Assembly: GCA_008477525.1 (NCBI GenBank) | Contig: SPDT01000001.1 | Span: 1,612,001-1,676,000 of the forward strand | DNA: 64,000 nt | Direction: 5' to 3' | DNA from: Hypomyces perniciosus | Lineage: Eukaryota > Ascomycota > Sordariomycetes > Hypocreales > Hypocreaceae | Translations under genes and position numbers: made by a program | Part shown: positions 45,142-57,734 of the stretch, piece after piece | Position numbering within the stretch: the stretch's first letter is position 1 | Layout: every line of letters starts with the position of its first letter | Notes under the pieces: generated by a model | Told to the model about the DNA's origin: nothing | Databases searched by the model: none | The model's input: the letters and a program-made list of their open reading frames with translations, nothing else

Positions 45142-47198
45142 TTATCCCTCGAACACCTCATGCTGCAGTTCAATGCCATAATCTTGCGCCATGTTCTTCA
45201 TCCGCTTTTCCATTTCGTCCTCTAACCCACCCCCTAATCCCAGAAATTGCCGCAACTTGAAGAAGTAAAACACAACGTCTGTCAGTGTCAAAACAGACTT
45301 GAAGATGACGTGCCGCCACGCGTTGTTCAGTCGCTGCACCCACGGGAGGTTGGGGTCTTCAAACAAGCTGCGGCTCGCCCACTCACCCATCCTCTTGATG
45401 CGGTTGACCGGGGAGCCCAGGTACTGATTGTTACCCTGAACGATGCGCATGTTCCGCCCGATGAAGATCAGCTCCTTGGGCCACTTATCTTCATCTGCCA
45501 GAATGTCTCGAATGCTTTGCTTCATCCTTTCCTGCATCTTGTGGTGTCTCTCCGCCGGGGTAAGCCCCTCGAGCTCCTTCCACTCATCCTTCATCGAGGT
45601 CTCGCCACCCTCGTATGGTCGCATCAGCGTGGCGCTGGCAAACATATCTGCTGCCTTGATGCCCCATTGCTCAGTAACTTCAGCCACCGTTTTGTTGTCA
45701 AATGTCATGAGTGCCTTCCAAAACTTGCCATACTCGTGGCGGAATTTGGGGGACATGTAAACATAGAGGCCGTGGTCTATGAGAACAAGTTCAGCCCGCC
45801 CGCTGGGTAGTCGCCTTATGAAAATGTTCCCGGGGTGAGGATCGCAGTGAACGACGCCCCATTTGAAGATTTGCGCTGAGAAGAGGTCGATCATGGTGGT
45901 CATGACCTCCTTTGTAGATAGGCCCAACCCACCCCTGCCACGAGGGCCCTTCCACTCTTGGCGCTCTGGCTTGATCTTCTCTTGGTACGGCTTTGTTCGA
46001 AGCTCGCGACGAGCCAAGTCCATGTCCACAGGCGGCAACGAGCCACTAGTACCGGGAGAGCCCTTTCCATACCCGCCGAGAAATCTTGACGTCATTGCTT
46101 TTTTATCCCACAACCTCACACCTTCAATCCACTCGGTTACGAGGACTCGTCTCTTGGTGAATTCGGGGTAAACGACGGGGATATAGACTCGTCCTTTCAG
46201 GCTCCGTTCCGAATTTACCAGATTGCGCATGGTCTCCGAGTTCTTGGCCTCGTTCAAGAAGTCCGTCTCCAGCGCCAGTCGTTCGGAAATGAAGGGAACC
46301 ATGGTGTATAGTGGGAGGTCGAACCATTTTGAATATATCCAGGTCACCGCTCTGGTTTAAACACGTCAGCGTTACGGCTCTCGGGGAGGGTTCTGTCTAA
46401 AGGTAAGGCGCACTTGAACGTCCATAGGTCCCAGGAGATTTGCTTTGCAATCTCCCTCTTCTGAATCTTGATGGCCACTTCTCTCCCATCCGGTAGCCTC
46501 GCCCAGTGGACTTGCGCAACACTGGCACTGGCCCTGGCCCTCCGTTCCATCAAGCCCATGCCCTCCTTGCCGCTGAAGCTGACACCAAACACCTCCTCTA
46601 CACTCTTTCCGAACTCTTGTCGTATAACCGCCTCCACATCCTTCCAGTCATCCTGCGGCGCATCGTCAAACATGCGTCCAAACATCTTCTGAAACTCGGG
46701 CGGCAGCACAGCGCTCTGCATCGCAATCGCCTGTCCGATCTTGAGGTATAATCCGCCGTTCGCCCGCAGCAGGTCAAAGAGTCGCTCGGCATTGCGCATA
46801 TGCAAATCCGGCACAGTGCCACCAACCCAAGGCTCCGGTCGAAAATTGATCTTATAATCGATGGCGACAAGGAGAGTGGTGCCGAATGTGCGGAGGGACC
46901 GACCGAGGCCAGAGGCGTAGACCTCGCGGTCCACAAGGTAGATGATGCCGCCTACCACGCCCACGACGGCGAACCGGCGCATCCATTTCCGGCTGCGCTT
47001 GTACTGCTTAGCTGCTCGAGGCGCTCCGAGGTCTGCGGGTGACGGCGGTCGCAATGGTTGGAATGGCCCGGAGCTTTGGATGTGCCGCCTGAGGATCGGC
47101 TGGACGACGTCATTCCGAGTGGGCACGCGACAGCGCGGCAGAGTCCGCGGGACGAATCTGGCGAAGCCCTGCACGCTGCGATGAAGCATGCCGGACAT
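45142..47198 (-). CDS. ABC1/ADCK1-type atypical kinase, mitochondrial (Mcp2/Cqd2-like), 664 aa
   Basis: Exon 1 (47198-46414) and exon 2 (46351-45142) join in phase across a 62-nt intron (donor GTGCGC). I chose the ATG at 47198 because it gives a basic, Ser/Arg-rich presequence (MSGMLHRSVQGFARFVPRTL); the frame continues to an ATG at 47297 with a hydrophobic start. A membrane segment (about 80-97) follows RRF. Family landmarks: LYLKIGQAIAMQSAVLPPEF (KxGQ motif), ASASVAQVHWARL (Ala-rich loop), EVAIKIQKRE (catalytic Lys), VHCDPHPGNIFIR (catalytic loop) and LVLIDHGLY (DHG in place of DFG). The DHG form is typical of ADCK1-like proteins, which in yeast (Mcp2/Cqd2) act in mitochondrial lipid and coenzyme Q distribution at the inner membrane. 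Confidence 0.9.
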
Positions 47199-50006
47199 TA
47201 TAGAGCGCTCGGGCTCTGCGGCGACAACATCCGGGGGGGGTTGAAGAGGGAGGAAGAGAGAGAAGTAGAGGAAGGGAACCACTTGTAGTATGTACATATG
47301 TTCTCGGGCAAGGTGGGACTCGGAGTGAGAGTTGTACTCTTCCCCGAGCTTCTTTCTCCCACTGTCCGGTCGGAGCGGACACCGAGATCCACAAGGAAGG
47401 AATTTGGTCCGAAAATCGTCCGCATGATCCGTCCAGCATACGGAAGATTATTCATGGTTCGCTTTTATTCAACTATTTTCTTATTCTTCCATGTGTGCTA
47501 TCGCTTCGCGCCCCAATGATGTCAGTTCTGGGACTTGTTCGGAGATAAGAACCAAATCTCCATATCATCATCACTCTCCGGCCCGTACTTTATGAGCACA
47601 TTGAGCAGAAAATATAGCGTCAAGTCTCCTAAAGATGAAGGGATCCCGTTCATTGCACATGTTTAAATACTAAATTTACCGCAGCCTTTGTTTCCCATTT
47701 CTGGGTGGCTCGCTGCAAAATTGAATGCTTGGAAACACTCGTTGATTTTCCAGGGTAGCACGCTATGGCGAACCAGCGCTGTTTGACTGCTACTGACTTC
47801 CTCCGTGAGATAGGCAATGCTGACGAAAACAAAACTACCACGTGTGTGGTAAAATCATGCTTTGCCTACAGAATAGTTACAAGGCATTCCTTGTATGTAT
47901 CTGGTCTACAACATTTACGTAGACCCATGAACGTGGTATTAGTAGTATTAGAGGAACAGTCTGGCTGTGGAGCCACCTTCTGAGGCGTAGGATTGCAGAG
48001 TACCGAATTCCGAGAGGCACCTCGCGCATGGAGCTTGATGCTAGCATTGCTGCGTGTACCAATCGGCCAGTGTCCCTCTATTGATATCGCGAGTGTTTAA
48101 TTTGGTGATGCTGCTACTTCGTAGTATTACTAGTGATATGGAGTCGCTATTCCATGGAGATGCAATGCTATTATTATCATCAGCGCTATTAGGGAGGTAT
48201 TCCAATGCTCCACAGCAGTGCAATTTATGGACGTCTGGATGCATTGGTTTGATCAAGGCATTCAGCCAATACGGATAATGGCAGTGGAGATGGTGTTTTT
48301 GTCCACCAAACAGAACCCTGGTCCTCTGCCTGGGCCTGGTCTTTTGGAGGGAGAGGCTTGTCAAATTAAATCAAGCTTGTTGGAGAGACGAACCTCTTAA
48401 TACATGTGATGGTTGATCAATTGCTTTCGCAACGTAATCATGATTTCATTAAAATATGCTGTGCGGAGTACAAACGGATGCCCGATATTAGAGACAAACA
48501 GCCAGCAACTCTTCACCATGCCGACCGACCTCTCTTCCCGCCCAAAATCTCTCTAATGTACCCGAATCTAGGCAGACATTTAATAAACGTAGTCTCCATT
48601 TCGGCATGGTACCCCTGCTGTTGGTTGTCCAAGGGTACGAAGTCCAATTTTCGCGGGCGCCGGCTGAATTGCTATCCATGGATCTGTGTAACTTTTTCTT
48701 GTTGGGCGCTATGGATGAATTGACCATGACTAGTTAGGTATTTCTCCGTACGAAGTGCACGGGGCAAACCAAAAAAAGTTTCCATCAAGGTTTGGAATAC
48801 TTTACCGGAGTGGATTGCATAAAAGCACCCAAACCGGATATCGTTTGGAATTTAAAACAGCATCAACCAGTTAGGTACCGTATCCGGAGATTCTGCACAA
48901 CATTTAATAGCGTGGGAGTGTCTTGTCTTGTTCCTGTCAGACACGACAACGCCCAGGTGAAGAACCTGCAGTATTAATGCGGGTCAGAAGCAGCTAATAA
49001 TGGCTGCAGGGCACGCGAGGGCCAGGAACCGTACGAGCATACATGCCTATCTGTACTTCGTACTCCGTACTATCTTCCAATATGCAGCAGTCCTCCGTAT
49101 CACATCGTATACTCGTACAATATGCACCATTAAAATAGAATTAATTGGTAGTAGTAGTAGTAGCACTGTTTTTGCCCACATTTCTTCCCCAACTCGAAAG
49201 CGTCATCATTCAATGAATTATGCCTGAAGGTTTGGGCCTGTTCTGATAAACTTGCTCGGGACGCCATTTCCTGCACTGGGCCACTGGGGGCTCATTCAGC
49301 AGCCGCCACAGCGCAGCCAGTGGGTGGGATTGTTGGAGGTGGGTTTGGGTTTGGGCCTGCGGTTGGCTCAAGCGCACTACGACCACTACGACCACTACCT
49401 CATAGCGTTGCATCCACCTCTATCTAAACTTACCTTACCTAAGATAGCCTGTTCCCGCGTGTTGTACTCCGTACCGACTTAGACTCTCTGCTCTGCCATT
49501 TCCCCCCAGACACTTCACCATTTCGCATTTTCCCTCTTTTCGTCGCCATATCTCGCCCAGACGGCCGGTCCACCTGGAGAACAAAACACCCAGCGCGCAA
49601 CGACGCCTCGGGTGTATGAGCACCTGTGATTGATTCCTCCGCCGCTGTTGCGATCGCTTGCCACTGTCGCTGTCGCTGTCGCTGCTGAACCCCCGGTCTT
49701 CTTCCATTGTTGTTCGTCGCCTCAATCATGTGGGGGACAGTGTCGTGACGTTGGGAGCATTCATTCATTCATTCCGCCATTCAAGCGAACGCCCGGGGAC
49801 CGCCCGCAGTAATACCCGCGCCATCCACGACTACTCCGTACTCGTACTACGTTTCATTTTCGTTTCCAACTGTCACTACCTGCTCTACTTTACTCTACTC
49901 TACTCTACTTCTTTCTCCATTGCCTCTCCGGGCACTACTGAACTCGAATTCTGCTTTGCTCCCGCGTCGCTTCGTCGACGTCGTGGGCCTTTAGTCTGCC
50001 GCCAGA
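47199..50006. other. Long divergent promoter region
   Basis: About 2.8 kb between the ABC1 gene (minus) and palI (plus), with no supported gene. TACTCCGTA occurs at 49061, 49465 and 49832, and TACTTCGTA at 49054. A TAG trinucleotide run lies at about 49149-49163. The last 500 bp are pyrimidine-rich with CTCTA repeats (about 49891-49910), probably the palI leader. Confidence 0.5.
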
Positions 50007-52197
50007 ATGTTGCGACCTGCGACGCCCTTGTCGCTGTTTCTGGGAGCAGCCTTTATCCTGCTCCTCTTGTCCGTTCTGTCGACGCCTGTCATCCAGGCCA
50101 TTCCTCTGGGAAGCTTAAGAGATGCCTCGTTTGGTGTCTTTGGCTACTGCAATTCTGCTGGTTGCAGTAGCGTCAGCATTGGCTATGACGTTGGTGAGAA
50201 CAGCACCAGACATCCCAGGCGCACAACTCGGGCCAACATCACCCAAGACCAGTCTATCTAACCTCAAACCTCAATGCTAGGAAAAACAATACCTCGAAAT
50301 CCCCAGGCGTTCGGCCTGCCTCCCAATGTCCGCAACTCACTCACATCGGTCCTAATCCTCCATCCTATCGCCGCATTCCTCACCCTCGTCATGTTCATTA
50401 TGGCCGTTGCCGCCCACGCTCACGCACCGTCTCACTCGTCGAGATATCTCCTGGTCTTCTTCATATTCACCCTTCTCGACTTTCTCGTCTGTCTCGCGGC
50501 TTTCGTGGTGGATATTCTGCTGTTTATCCCGCACATGGCGTGGGGCACCTACGTTGTTCTAGCCGCCACTATTCTGGTCCTCTTGAGCGCGCTTGTGTCG
50601 TGCGCCATGCGACGCACCTTGGTCAGCCGGAAGTCGCGCAAGAAGAAGATTGCAGAGAATGCCGAAATGAGCGGCGAGAATTATTACAACAGGGAGCCTC
50701 AAGCACCAAAACCCACCTTTGCCCTCGCCAGTGAACCTACCGTACCCTCGGTCAGCGGAGCAAATGGCACATTCGCAGCATTCGAGACCCAAAACAAGGA
50801 TGATCAAGTGAGCGACGAGCGAATCCCCTTGACGCAACGTGCTGCGTCCGACAGGTCGCCAAGCACGGTACACGCCGTGACTACTGACATGGCCAATGCT
50901 GCGGAGCTTGGTGGCGCGTACAGCGGACCAATGAGGTCAGCGTCGCAGGATCGATATGGAAATTATGCCAACGCTTCCCCTGATGCTTATGGCGCAGCAA
51001 ATGCCTCGCCTTATGATCGTGTGAACAGAAGGCAAAACACAGACCCCACAGCATACTCTTCTGGATACCCGGCTGGAGGATATACTAGGGACGGTGGTGG
51101 TGGTGGTTATGGTCCCGTGCGAGGCCGAGGCGGCTACGGTCCACCTGGACGAGGTGGATATGGACCTCATGGTGGAAGAGGCGGATACGGACAGCCTTCT
51201 CGAGGCGGCTATGGACCTGGCAATATGGCGGCTGGTGGAGGACGTAGCCCACCTCCGGGTTACAGCACGAGGCAGTACACTGATCCCCAACCAGAGCTAT
51301 ATGGAGCACGCCAAACACCATCGTCGAACCCTTCAATGAGCTACAGCGCGCCGAATAATGGGAATGGCCGGTATTCACCGTACAACCCTAGTCTGAACTT
51401 GCCTAGAGCTGAGTCACCCCCGCCGCTGCCGGACAGTATGGTATCTGCTGTTTCAATCGGCCAGGCCATCGAGATGGATGCAACACCCTCTGTGGGTGCA
51501 AGCAATGCTGGTCACTATGGCCAAATCAGGGACAGCGATACTGACGTTGCTGGAATGGTTGGCCTTCAGCAGGGCAAGAGCCCCGATGGAAGCAAATATG
51601 AGGAAGAGTACGTTCTAGTGTCCTAACTCAACATCACCTATACTAACACGCAGTAGGCAATATGTTCCAGCCCGGTCTGCGTGGAACCAAAGTCCTGGGA
51701 TGAATCTGCCCCGAACAGAATCTCCAGCAAACGCACAGCGCGGCCCCAACGACTATCCCGGAAGACACACACCAGTTGCTGGCCCAAAGAACACTGGCAA
51801 TTATTATGAGGACATCGATCCTCGATTTGATCAGACTCGCAACGAATCAGCCCCCCAACAACAACAAGTGCCACAAATCCACGCGCCGCCCACCGAGTCT
51901 GGCGATTACGGGGAGTTGCGAGGAACTGCGAGTGGAGCTAGAAGCCCAGCTGAGTCAGATCGGTCCAACTTTACGTCCATCTCACAGCGCGGCGTCAACC
52001 CACGCTGGAACCCACAGCCTCCTCCCATGCCACAGCCTGGATATGGTCCGCCATCTCGCCGGCCGGTGCAGCAACGCCAGGACATGCTACTAGACAATCC
52101 TGATTTTATGCTACCTGGGGGCAGATCAGCAGCTGGTGGTCCGAGGGCAGCCCCTGGAATGACCCCCGGGAGTGCGTACCCTAATGGCCCGATGTAA
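50007..52197 (+). CDS. palI: pH-response regulator membrane protein PalI/Rim9, 685 aa
   Basis: Exons 50007-50193, 50281-51607 and 51654-52197 join in phase; both later acceptors have good CTAA branch sites. The N-terminus MLRPATPLSLFLGAAFILLL is TM1, then FGVFGYCNSAGCSSVSIGYD (Cys-rich loop). Three more helices follow (about 83-175), ending CAMRRTLVSRKSRKKKIAEN and MSGENYYNRE, a very conserved PalI stretch. The long cytosolic tail is disordered, with a Gly-rich RGGYGPPGRGGYGP region and Pro-rich ends. PalI helps place the PalH alkaline-pH sensor at the plasma membrane in the Pal/Rim pathway. The three-exon model is needed: frames stop within the second intron. Confidence 0.95.
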
Positions 52198-54231
52198 AGG
52201 GCGTGTAACATTGTTTCTTCAAAGCTTTGCGTGGTAGTAGCTTGTCTAAAATCTCGAAACGAACGATTCTTTCCAGCAGACAGTGAACCGGGCTTAACAA
52301 GAGGTCTCCCACCGTTGATATAATCCCTTTCGAGTTTGCCCTTTGGGCCGCAATTTTCTTGATTCCCCATTTACGATTCTTTACGTTCCTTCTGCGGCTT
52401 CTTTCAACGCTATGGGATGATCTCTTGGTTTGATTTACTTTATGGTTTTCATGGTCTACGTGCGCTCCGTATCCTGACGTATCGGATACCGAGCTTGCGA
52501 CCACACAGATTTTCAGCGATGTTTTATTCATTTGGCTTGTGTAACACTTGACCAGCCGGACGATTCTCACCTTCGTGAAGACAAGGAAGGGCCATTGTTC
52601 TTCACGACGACGCAACTTTATTGATGTTGGAGCACGCCACGAGGTGGGGGGCGTTAGGTAGTTGATTACACTTAGGAAGGGTTGGTTGCCGGAGGCCGAT
52701 GTATGGAGATATGTTGCCTTGGGCGATGAGGGGACCTGGTAACGAAAAGGAGCTAGAGGAAATCCAGACGTCAGTTTTTTCTCGTCGCCATGTCGAAGCA
52801 GGTGGAGGAAGGTTAGGATAGCGGCTAGTTGACACGGCACATGAATGGAGTCATGTTGATTGTGCATTTGCATACGCGTGTCGCGTTTGTTTTCTTTCTT
52901 GATATGACGGAGTCTCGACGGGCACTGCCAAACCTTGATGACGCGTGCCAAAGTTGAGTGAAGGGTGAACTGTTGCTAAAGTGAGTGGGCTTGTCCTATG
53001 AGGCGCCGGCATTTCCGAAGCTTATAGGAGTCTGGCAAACTCTCAGCCTGGGAGATTTGTTGTTGTCCGGGGAGCGGAGAGGATTTCGTTTGTCTGCCGG
53101 CGTTTGCCTCCAGGTACGAAGCCCAAAGGCCTTGCTCAAGCCTTGCTTGCAGGTTTTGAAGTTCTTGTTCAGGGGACACTCCGTCTCCCACTGGCAAGCA
53201 GCTGGCAGCCCAAGGAACGTCTCCTGACGCTGCCAAATGGTGGGAGCCTTCTTAAACTTCGCCGTCGAGACGTCTTGAAAAGCCAACTGGGGCTTGGCTG
53301 ATTCACTACGCTTAGGACCGAGGCAAATTTTATCCTTTATTTACGTTTTTGACCTCGTGTGCGGTTGTCACTCGCGTCCCCCTAAGTCAAGTCACTTCAC
53401 GATCACTTCATCCGCCCTCCCACAAACCCTAAGCAACCTTTTCTGGATTATTTCATTCACACCGGTCATACGCTGCTGACATCTTGGAGAGCCGTTGGAA
53501 GGCCGATATCATTTTTCTTTTCTTCGTCTTGGAAATATATCAAGGTGAGATCTCTTCTCCTCTCCTCCTCTCCTCTCCTCTCTTCTCCTCCTGCCCTGAT
53601 GCCCTTTTGCTCCTCTGCCTCGGCGCTTTCTGGTGGGTAGCAACTTGGGAAACTTTGGGAAAGAGCACCACCGCCCCCTTCGGAGTTGCTTCTGAAAGCC
53701 TCTCACCACCAAAAAACAAAAAAGCCCTAATCGATCGGTCTGCTTCTTTGGCTTTTCTCTCCCTCTTCCTTTCTTGTCTCTTCACACTCGCGCTCTCTTT
53801 CTTCACCACCGTTTTCTTTGTCCTCCTCCTTCTTTCTGGCTGTCGTTTTCATGCATCAAGCCTGACTTTGGCCATTCTGACTCGACTTGGGTGTGGAATA
53901 CTAAACGTGCGTCATTGCAGCGAAGAAGAAACTGAACCTAGGAGTCCTGGAATGACATAAAGGCCACGCCTAGTCGCCTGTCGACCAGTCCTTGATTTCG
54001 GTGCCCTTGGATCTCTTCACTCCCCGAACCGGACACTCAACACTCTCCTCTCACGATTTCCGGTCAAAGTAATTGTCCTCCTTTTTCCAAGGACATGTTG
54101 TGCCTGCACGCACGTTTCGCTTGGTTCGCGTATCTAACATGGACTTTCCTCAGACTTTTGCCCTCGTTTCGATTTCGTAAGGTGGCAGCCATCTTTCCAT
54201 CGGACAGCAGGATAATGCCAGTTTGAATAAA
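52198..54231. other. Intergenic region and long leader of the next gene
   Basis: Contains palI 3' sequences, an unexplained stretch, and from about 53390 a pyrimidine-rich segment with a 158-codon frame at 53484-53960 that ends before the next gene. Probably a long 5' leader with upstream ORFs. AACCCTAA occurs once at about 53424. Confidence 0.45.
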
Positions 54232-55989
54232 ATGGACCATTCTTCTCTCGCGAGCATCACTCCTGGTACCCCAGCGGCGTCTGCTTCGACGTCGACTCAG
54301 CCGACCTATACCGCTGCTGGGACCATCTACAACCCCGGCTCATCTCAACCACTTCAACCTCCTGCTCGTCGCGGCCGTTCCTTCAAGTGGGCTCCCGTCG
54401 GCCCTCACTCCGACTTGGGGCTCATCCCCAGATCAGTTCTTGCTGCCCTGCCGCTCAAACCGGGTAGCGGTGGTCGTTTGCCAATCACTGCCTCCTTTCA
54501 ACAATATACACCTCTGCAGCAGAACTACGATCGTGCCGTCAGCCCCGTCAGCGACCCTGACCACGAAGTTGTCAGAATGCCGCTCCAAGCCCCTCGCCTG
54601 CGACCTATCCATAATCTGGCGTCAGTACCGTCGTTCCCACTTCTTGATCCGCCGAAGATAATCGATACCGACACCGACGAGGATGACGACGATGACAACG
54701 ACTTTGGAATAAACCCTTTGATGAACATGACAGTCAAGTCTCTCCACAACTTGGCTTCATACCCTAATCCAAATCAGAAGAGGGCTCAGAAGGCACTTCT
54801 TCGGGGGGCGAAGCCAAACCTCGGCAACTTGGCCGCAGCATCAAGGATGAATGCCCCTCCTGTTTATCCCACATTTGGCTCTTTCGAACCATCAAAGGAT
54901 GTTGGCGATAGGCCGTTCGGTCTCTTGCGTCACACCATGTCAGAGAGCTCCGGGCTTCAACGGAGCGCGGTGGAAAGTCGATCAAATCTCTTTGACTTCG
55001 GTCGAGCATCTACATATATTCCAGGGGAATTCAGACTCCCTAGCCCAGCTCCAACAAGTGATGCTGCGGAAATCGCTCCATCCATATTGACGACGTTGGC
55101 ATCCGGTCCTGGTGCTCCCAGGCCATTGACTGCCGGACCGCCAGGCCAGCGGCAATACCGACCTTCAACGTTCGAGTCTACCTTCAAGGCGCTTCACACA
55201 AAGTCGAGACCGCAAAGTCACACCTTTGATGATAGCGAGGCACTTGCCATCACTCAGCATACTTTACTACAGGCCGGAATAGAAGATGTCGCACTCAGTT
55301 CGGACCCTTTCCTGCCTCAATCCCGCCTCACTCCGCAGCCTTACTCTGACTTTGCGGGCAATGCCTCAGCCCTCATGACGAGCTTTGAAAGGGATGACAT
55401 GTCATCGTCCGAGACACAGAGGGACGAACTTGCCGCGGGCACAGCAGAATCTGTTTACACTTCTCTGTATAACGACATGGCCGCACAATCAATCTTGAAC
55501 TGGCAGTCAGAGTTGAGGCAGAAGAGTTGGCATCTTTTCTCCTCCTGTACACAAGTACGATTCCAGCCTGGCACCGACCGTCTGGCGGATGAAGAGATTG
55601 AGGCACGAAATCGGAGAATCAACCGTCAGTGGTATGCAGGGACTGGCGCGTTTGGTAGCATTGAAGAACATGTCACTGTCGTTGATCACCAACCCAGAAG
55701 CAGAAAGAACATTTACGGGGCAGTTGGTGAGGGGCGACCAACCAAGAACGACCAATCTGATGTCCATAAGGACCAAGCAGAATCAGGCATTAGCAGAACC
55801 CAGCAGGTTGATCAAGCGCCGTCTTCTGGGAACGCAAGGCTACCTGTGAACGTGGCTTTCACAAGCGTGTTGCGAAATGCCGAGGATGAGTCTTCTTGTC
55901 CAAAGCTGTCACCAACGCTGTGGCCATGCGACAAAGAGGCCGGACACCGGCTCTCATTCTTTGGAAACACCTTTCAGCGTATCAACTAG
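54232..55989 (+). CDS. Conserved-looking disordered fungal protein, 585 aa, unknown function
   Basis: Single exon; the first ATG is 54232 (MDHSSLASITPG). I do not recognise a domain. The N-terminal 60 residues are Ser/Thr/Pro-rich, then comes PARRGRSFKWAPVGPHSDLG, a short basic-aromatic block that looks conserved, and an acidic run (about 145-160). Two phrases look like short linear motifs repeated in variant form: IHNLASVPSF and LHNLASYPNP. The middle has FDFGRASTYIPGEFRLPSPA, and the end is polar with no membrane segment. Codon use and the long clean frame support a real gene. It is likely a cytosolic or nuclear scaffold or regulator, but that is only composition-based inference. It has a long pyrimidine-rich leader, suggesting translational control. 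Confidence 0.7.
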   Translation: MDHSSLASITPGTPAASASTSTQPTYTAAGTIYNPGSSQPLQPPARRGRSFKWAPVGPHSDLGLIPRSVLAALPLKPGSGGRLPITASFQQYTPLQQNYDRAVSPVSDPDHEVVRMPLQAPRLRPIHNLASVPSFPLLDPPKIIDTDTDEDDDDDNDFGINPLMNMTVKSLHNLASYPNPNQKRAQKALLRGAKPNLGNLAAASRMNAPPVYPTFGSFEPSKDVGDRPFGLLRHTMSESSGLQRSAVESRSNLFDFGRASTYIPGEFRLPSPAPTSDAAEIAPSILTTLASGPGAPRPLTAGPPGQRQYRPSTFESTFKALHTKSRPQSHTFDDSEALAITQHTLLQAGIEDVALSSDPFLPQSRLTPQPYSDFAGNASALMTSFERDDMSSSETQRDELAAGTAESVYTSLYNDMAAQSILNWQSELRQKSWHLFSSCTQVRFQPGTDRLADEEIEARNRRINRQWYAGTGAFGSIEEHVTVVDHQPRSRKNIYGAVGEGRPTKNDQSDVHKDQAESGISRTQQVDQAPSSGNARLPVNVAFTSVLRNAEDESSCPKLSPTLWPCDKEAGHRLSFFGNTFQRIN

Positions 55990-56755
55990 GAATCACGACG
56001 AGAACGGAAACTGGGGCAGTGTGCTTTTTTTATGACGGGATGTCAGCCTTAGCATTCATGATTGGCTTGGAGGGTTGGATGGATTTTGGCTGGGGCAGGA
56101 GTATTGGCGCGTGAAAGACATCAGATAAGCCCCAGTTGCGGTTCTCTCATACTACCTCTGTATACAAATGAGTAATTAATAAGACTTTAATATAATTTAT
56201 CAGTTGCTTCTAGCCCAGCGTTCATGACGTGGTCTCGATAGATTGGTTGACTGGATTCCGAGATGGAGATGAAAGGCGGGCTACCCCACCAGGTTGGAGA
56301 ACTATCTTCAGGTCGATTGTTTCGGAGCGAGCCTGTCGGTAAGCTAAGCGGGGTTAAAGGAATGGAATTCAGAGGTTTCTATTTCATGTCATCTGATTAC
56401 AATACGAGTGCCATCAATGACAAGTACACTGCAATGAGGATGGAAAAGAACGAAGGTTGATATTAGGCATTGGTGGGAGGTGAGGGGTCGGGACAAGAGC
56501 CGAGCCCAAATGCAACGATAGGAGAGATAGATAGATTCCGGGTTGTGTCATTTCGGCCCCGCGTTGCCAAGAAGGGTCCTTGACTTTGCGGGGACGTTGA
56601 AAATTTCACGAGATCGGATTTATCGTGTATCTACGGAGTATGCATGGTATGTATGTTTACGGAGTGCCAAGGTAGGTAGGTGGTTTACGTGAGAGCTTGA
56701 CGGTAAACACGATAGAGAGAGACTGAATGAATAACACGGCTCTGCCTGTAAAGAT

Positions 56756-56785
56756 GTCTTGTCTTGTCTTGTCTTGTCTTGTCTT
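56756..56785. repeat. (GTCTT)6 microsatellite
   Basis: Six perfect pentanucleotide units in the intergenic region. Confidence 0.9.
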
Positions 56786-57662
56786 GTGTTTCGTTCCAGC
56801 GGCTTTAAATGCTTAGGGATCACATGCTTATCTGCGCTGTGTGTTTCCAGGAACCGGCTGCTCGACATAGGCCCAATGCTGCGTGGCTGACATGGCACTC
56901 GATTAGTTCAGGGTTGCTTAGACATGCATGCATACATAGGTACGGAGTACATACTGCAGTTTGATCCTATGAACAGGTCTCCTCCCACCATCGATATTTT
57001 TTACACAGCTATTCTGTTCTAAATTCCGTAGCCCTAGACGTCGACATCAGACTTTTTCCCGTCGTTCCAGATGGTTTCTGGCGTTGGAATTCGGTCTCGC
57101 GATTATGTTGATGGCTTTGTTGTTTTATACTAGTACTACTTGAAAGCTGCTTTGATAGTTGAGGGATGTAACGCTAATCCCCCTTCACTCTCCCCACGTA
57201 CCTAAAATAGACTAGTCTAGCACGGAACCGAGACAGGGGGTCTTTAGTGACGTTGCACATTCGACTTCAGCTGTCTTTTTTGTGTGTGCACCAAAAAAAA
57301 AAATTCCTCGTGACAGGCTGTTCTTTAGATTTAAATTAGCAGCCGGGAACACGCGACTCAGCCCGTGGCTAGGTAGGTAAATTACTCCGTAATTAGTGAC
57401 GAGATCGATCCCTCCCTCTCCCTCACTCTCTCCACGGCTCTCCAGGGCCATTCTCGCCGCCTTATATACGGAGGACTGCAGATAAGCACGACGTGACAAC
57501 GGACCCTCTCTCATCCCGGACGGCCCCAGCTTGCGGTTACTCCAACCTGCCTGTTCGAGCGATCTTCATACTGCTACACACATACATATACATGCCTTTG
57601 TAGACGACAGCTCCGAGGAACCAGACGCGGCCAGCACGACGCACGACGCACGCGACCAAATC

Positions 57663-57666
<4 letters not shown>

Positions 57667-57694
<28 letters not shown>
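57667..57694. repeat. (GACA)7 microsatellite in the leader of the next gene
   Basis: Seven perfect GACA units ending 41 bp upstream of the phosphotransferase ATG, so probably transcribed in its 5' UTR. Confidence 0.9.
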
Positions 57695-57697
<3 letters not shown>

Positions 57698-57734
57698 TTT
57701 GATAGAACCAGACGCATAGACGAAAGAAGCAAAC

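Larger units (their letters stand above)
55990..57734. other. Intergenic region and EPT1/CPT1-like gene promoter
   Basis: No supported gene. TACGGAGTA at 56632 and 56941, TACTCCGTA at 57383. A (GTCTT)6 tract at 56756-56785 and (GACA)7 at 57667-57694. Confidence 0.55.

Noticed and set aside
45247..45810. 187-codon plus-strand frame
   Set aside because: Antisense to the ABC1 kinase-like gene.
52181..52951. 256-codon minus-strand frame
   Set aside because: Basic, low-similarity composition, overlaps the palI 3' end, no domain and no splice context; probably a chance frame.
53484..53960. 158-codon plus-strand frame
   Set aside because: Pyrimidine-rich leader translating to Leu/Ser-rich low-complexity protein; kept only as a possible upstream ORF.
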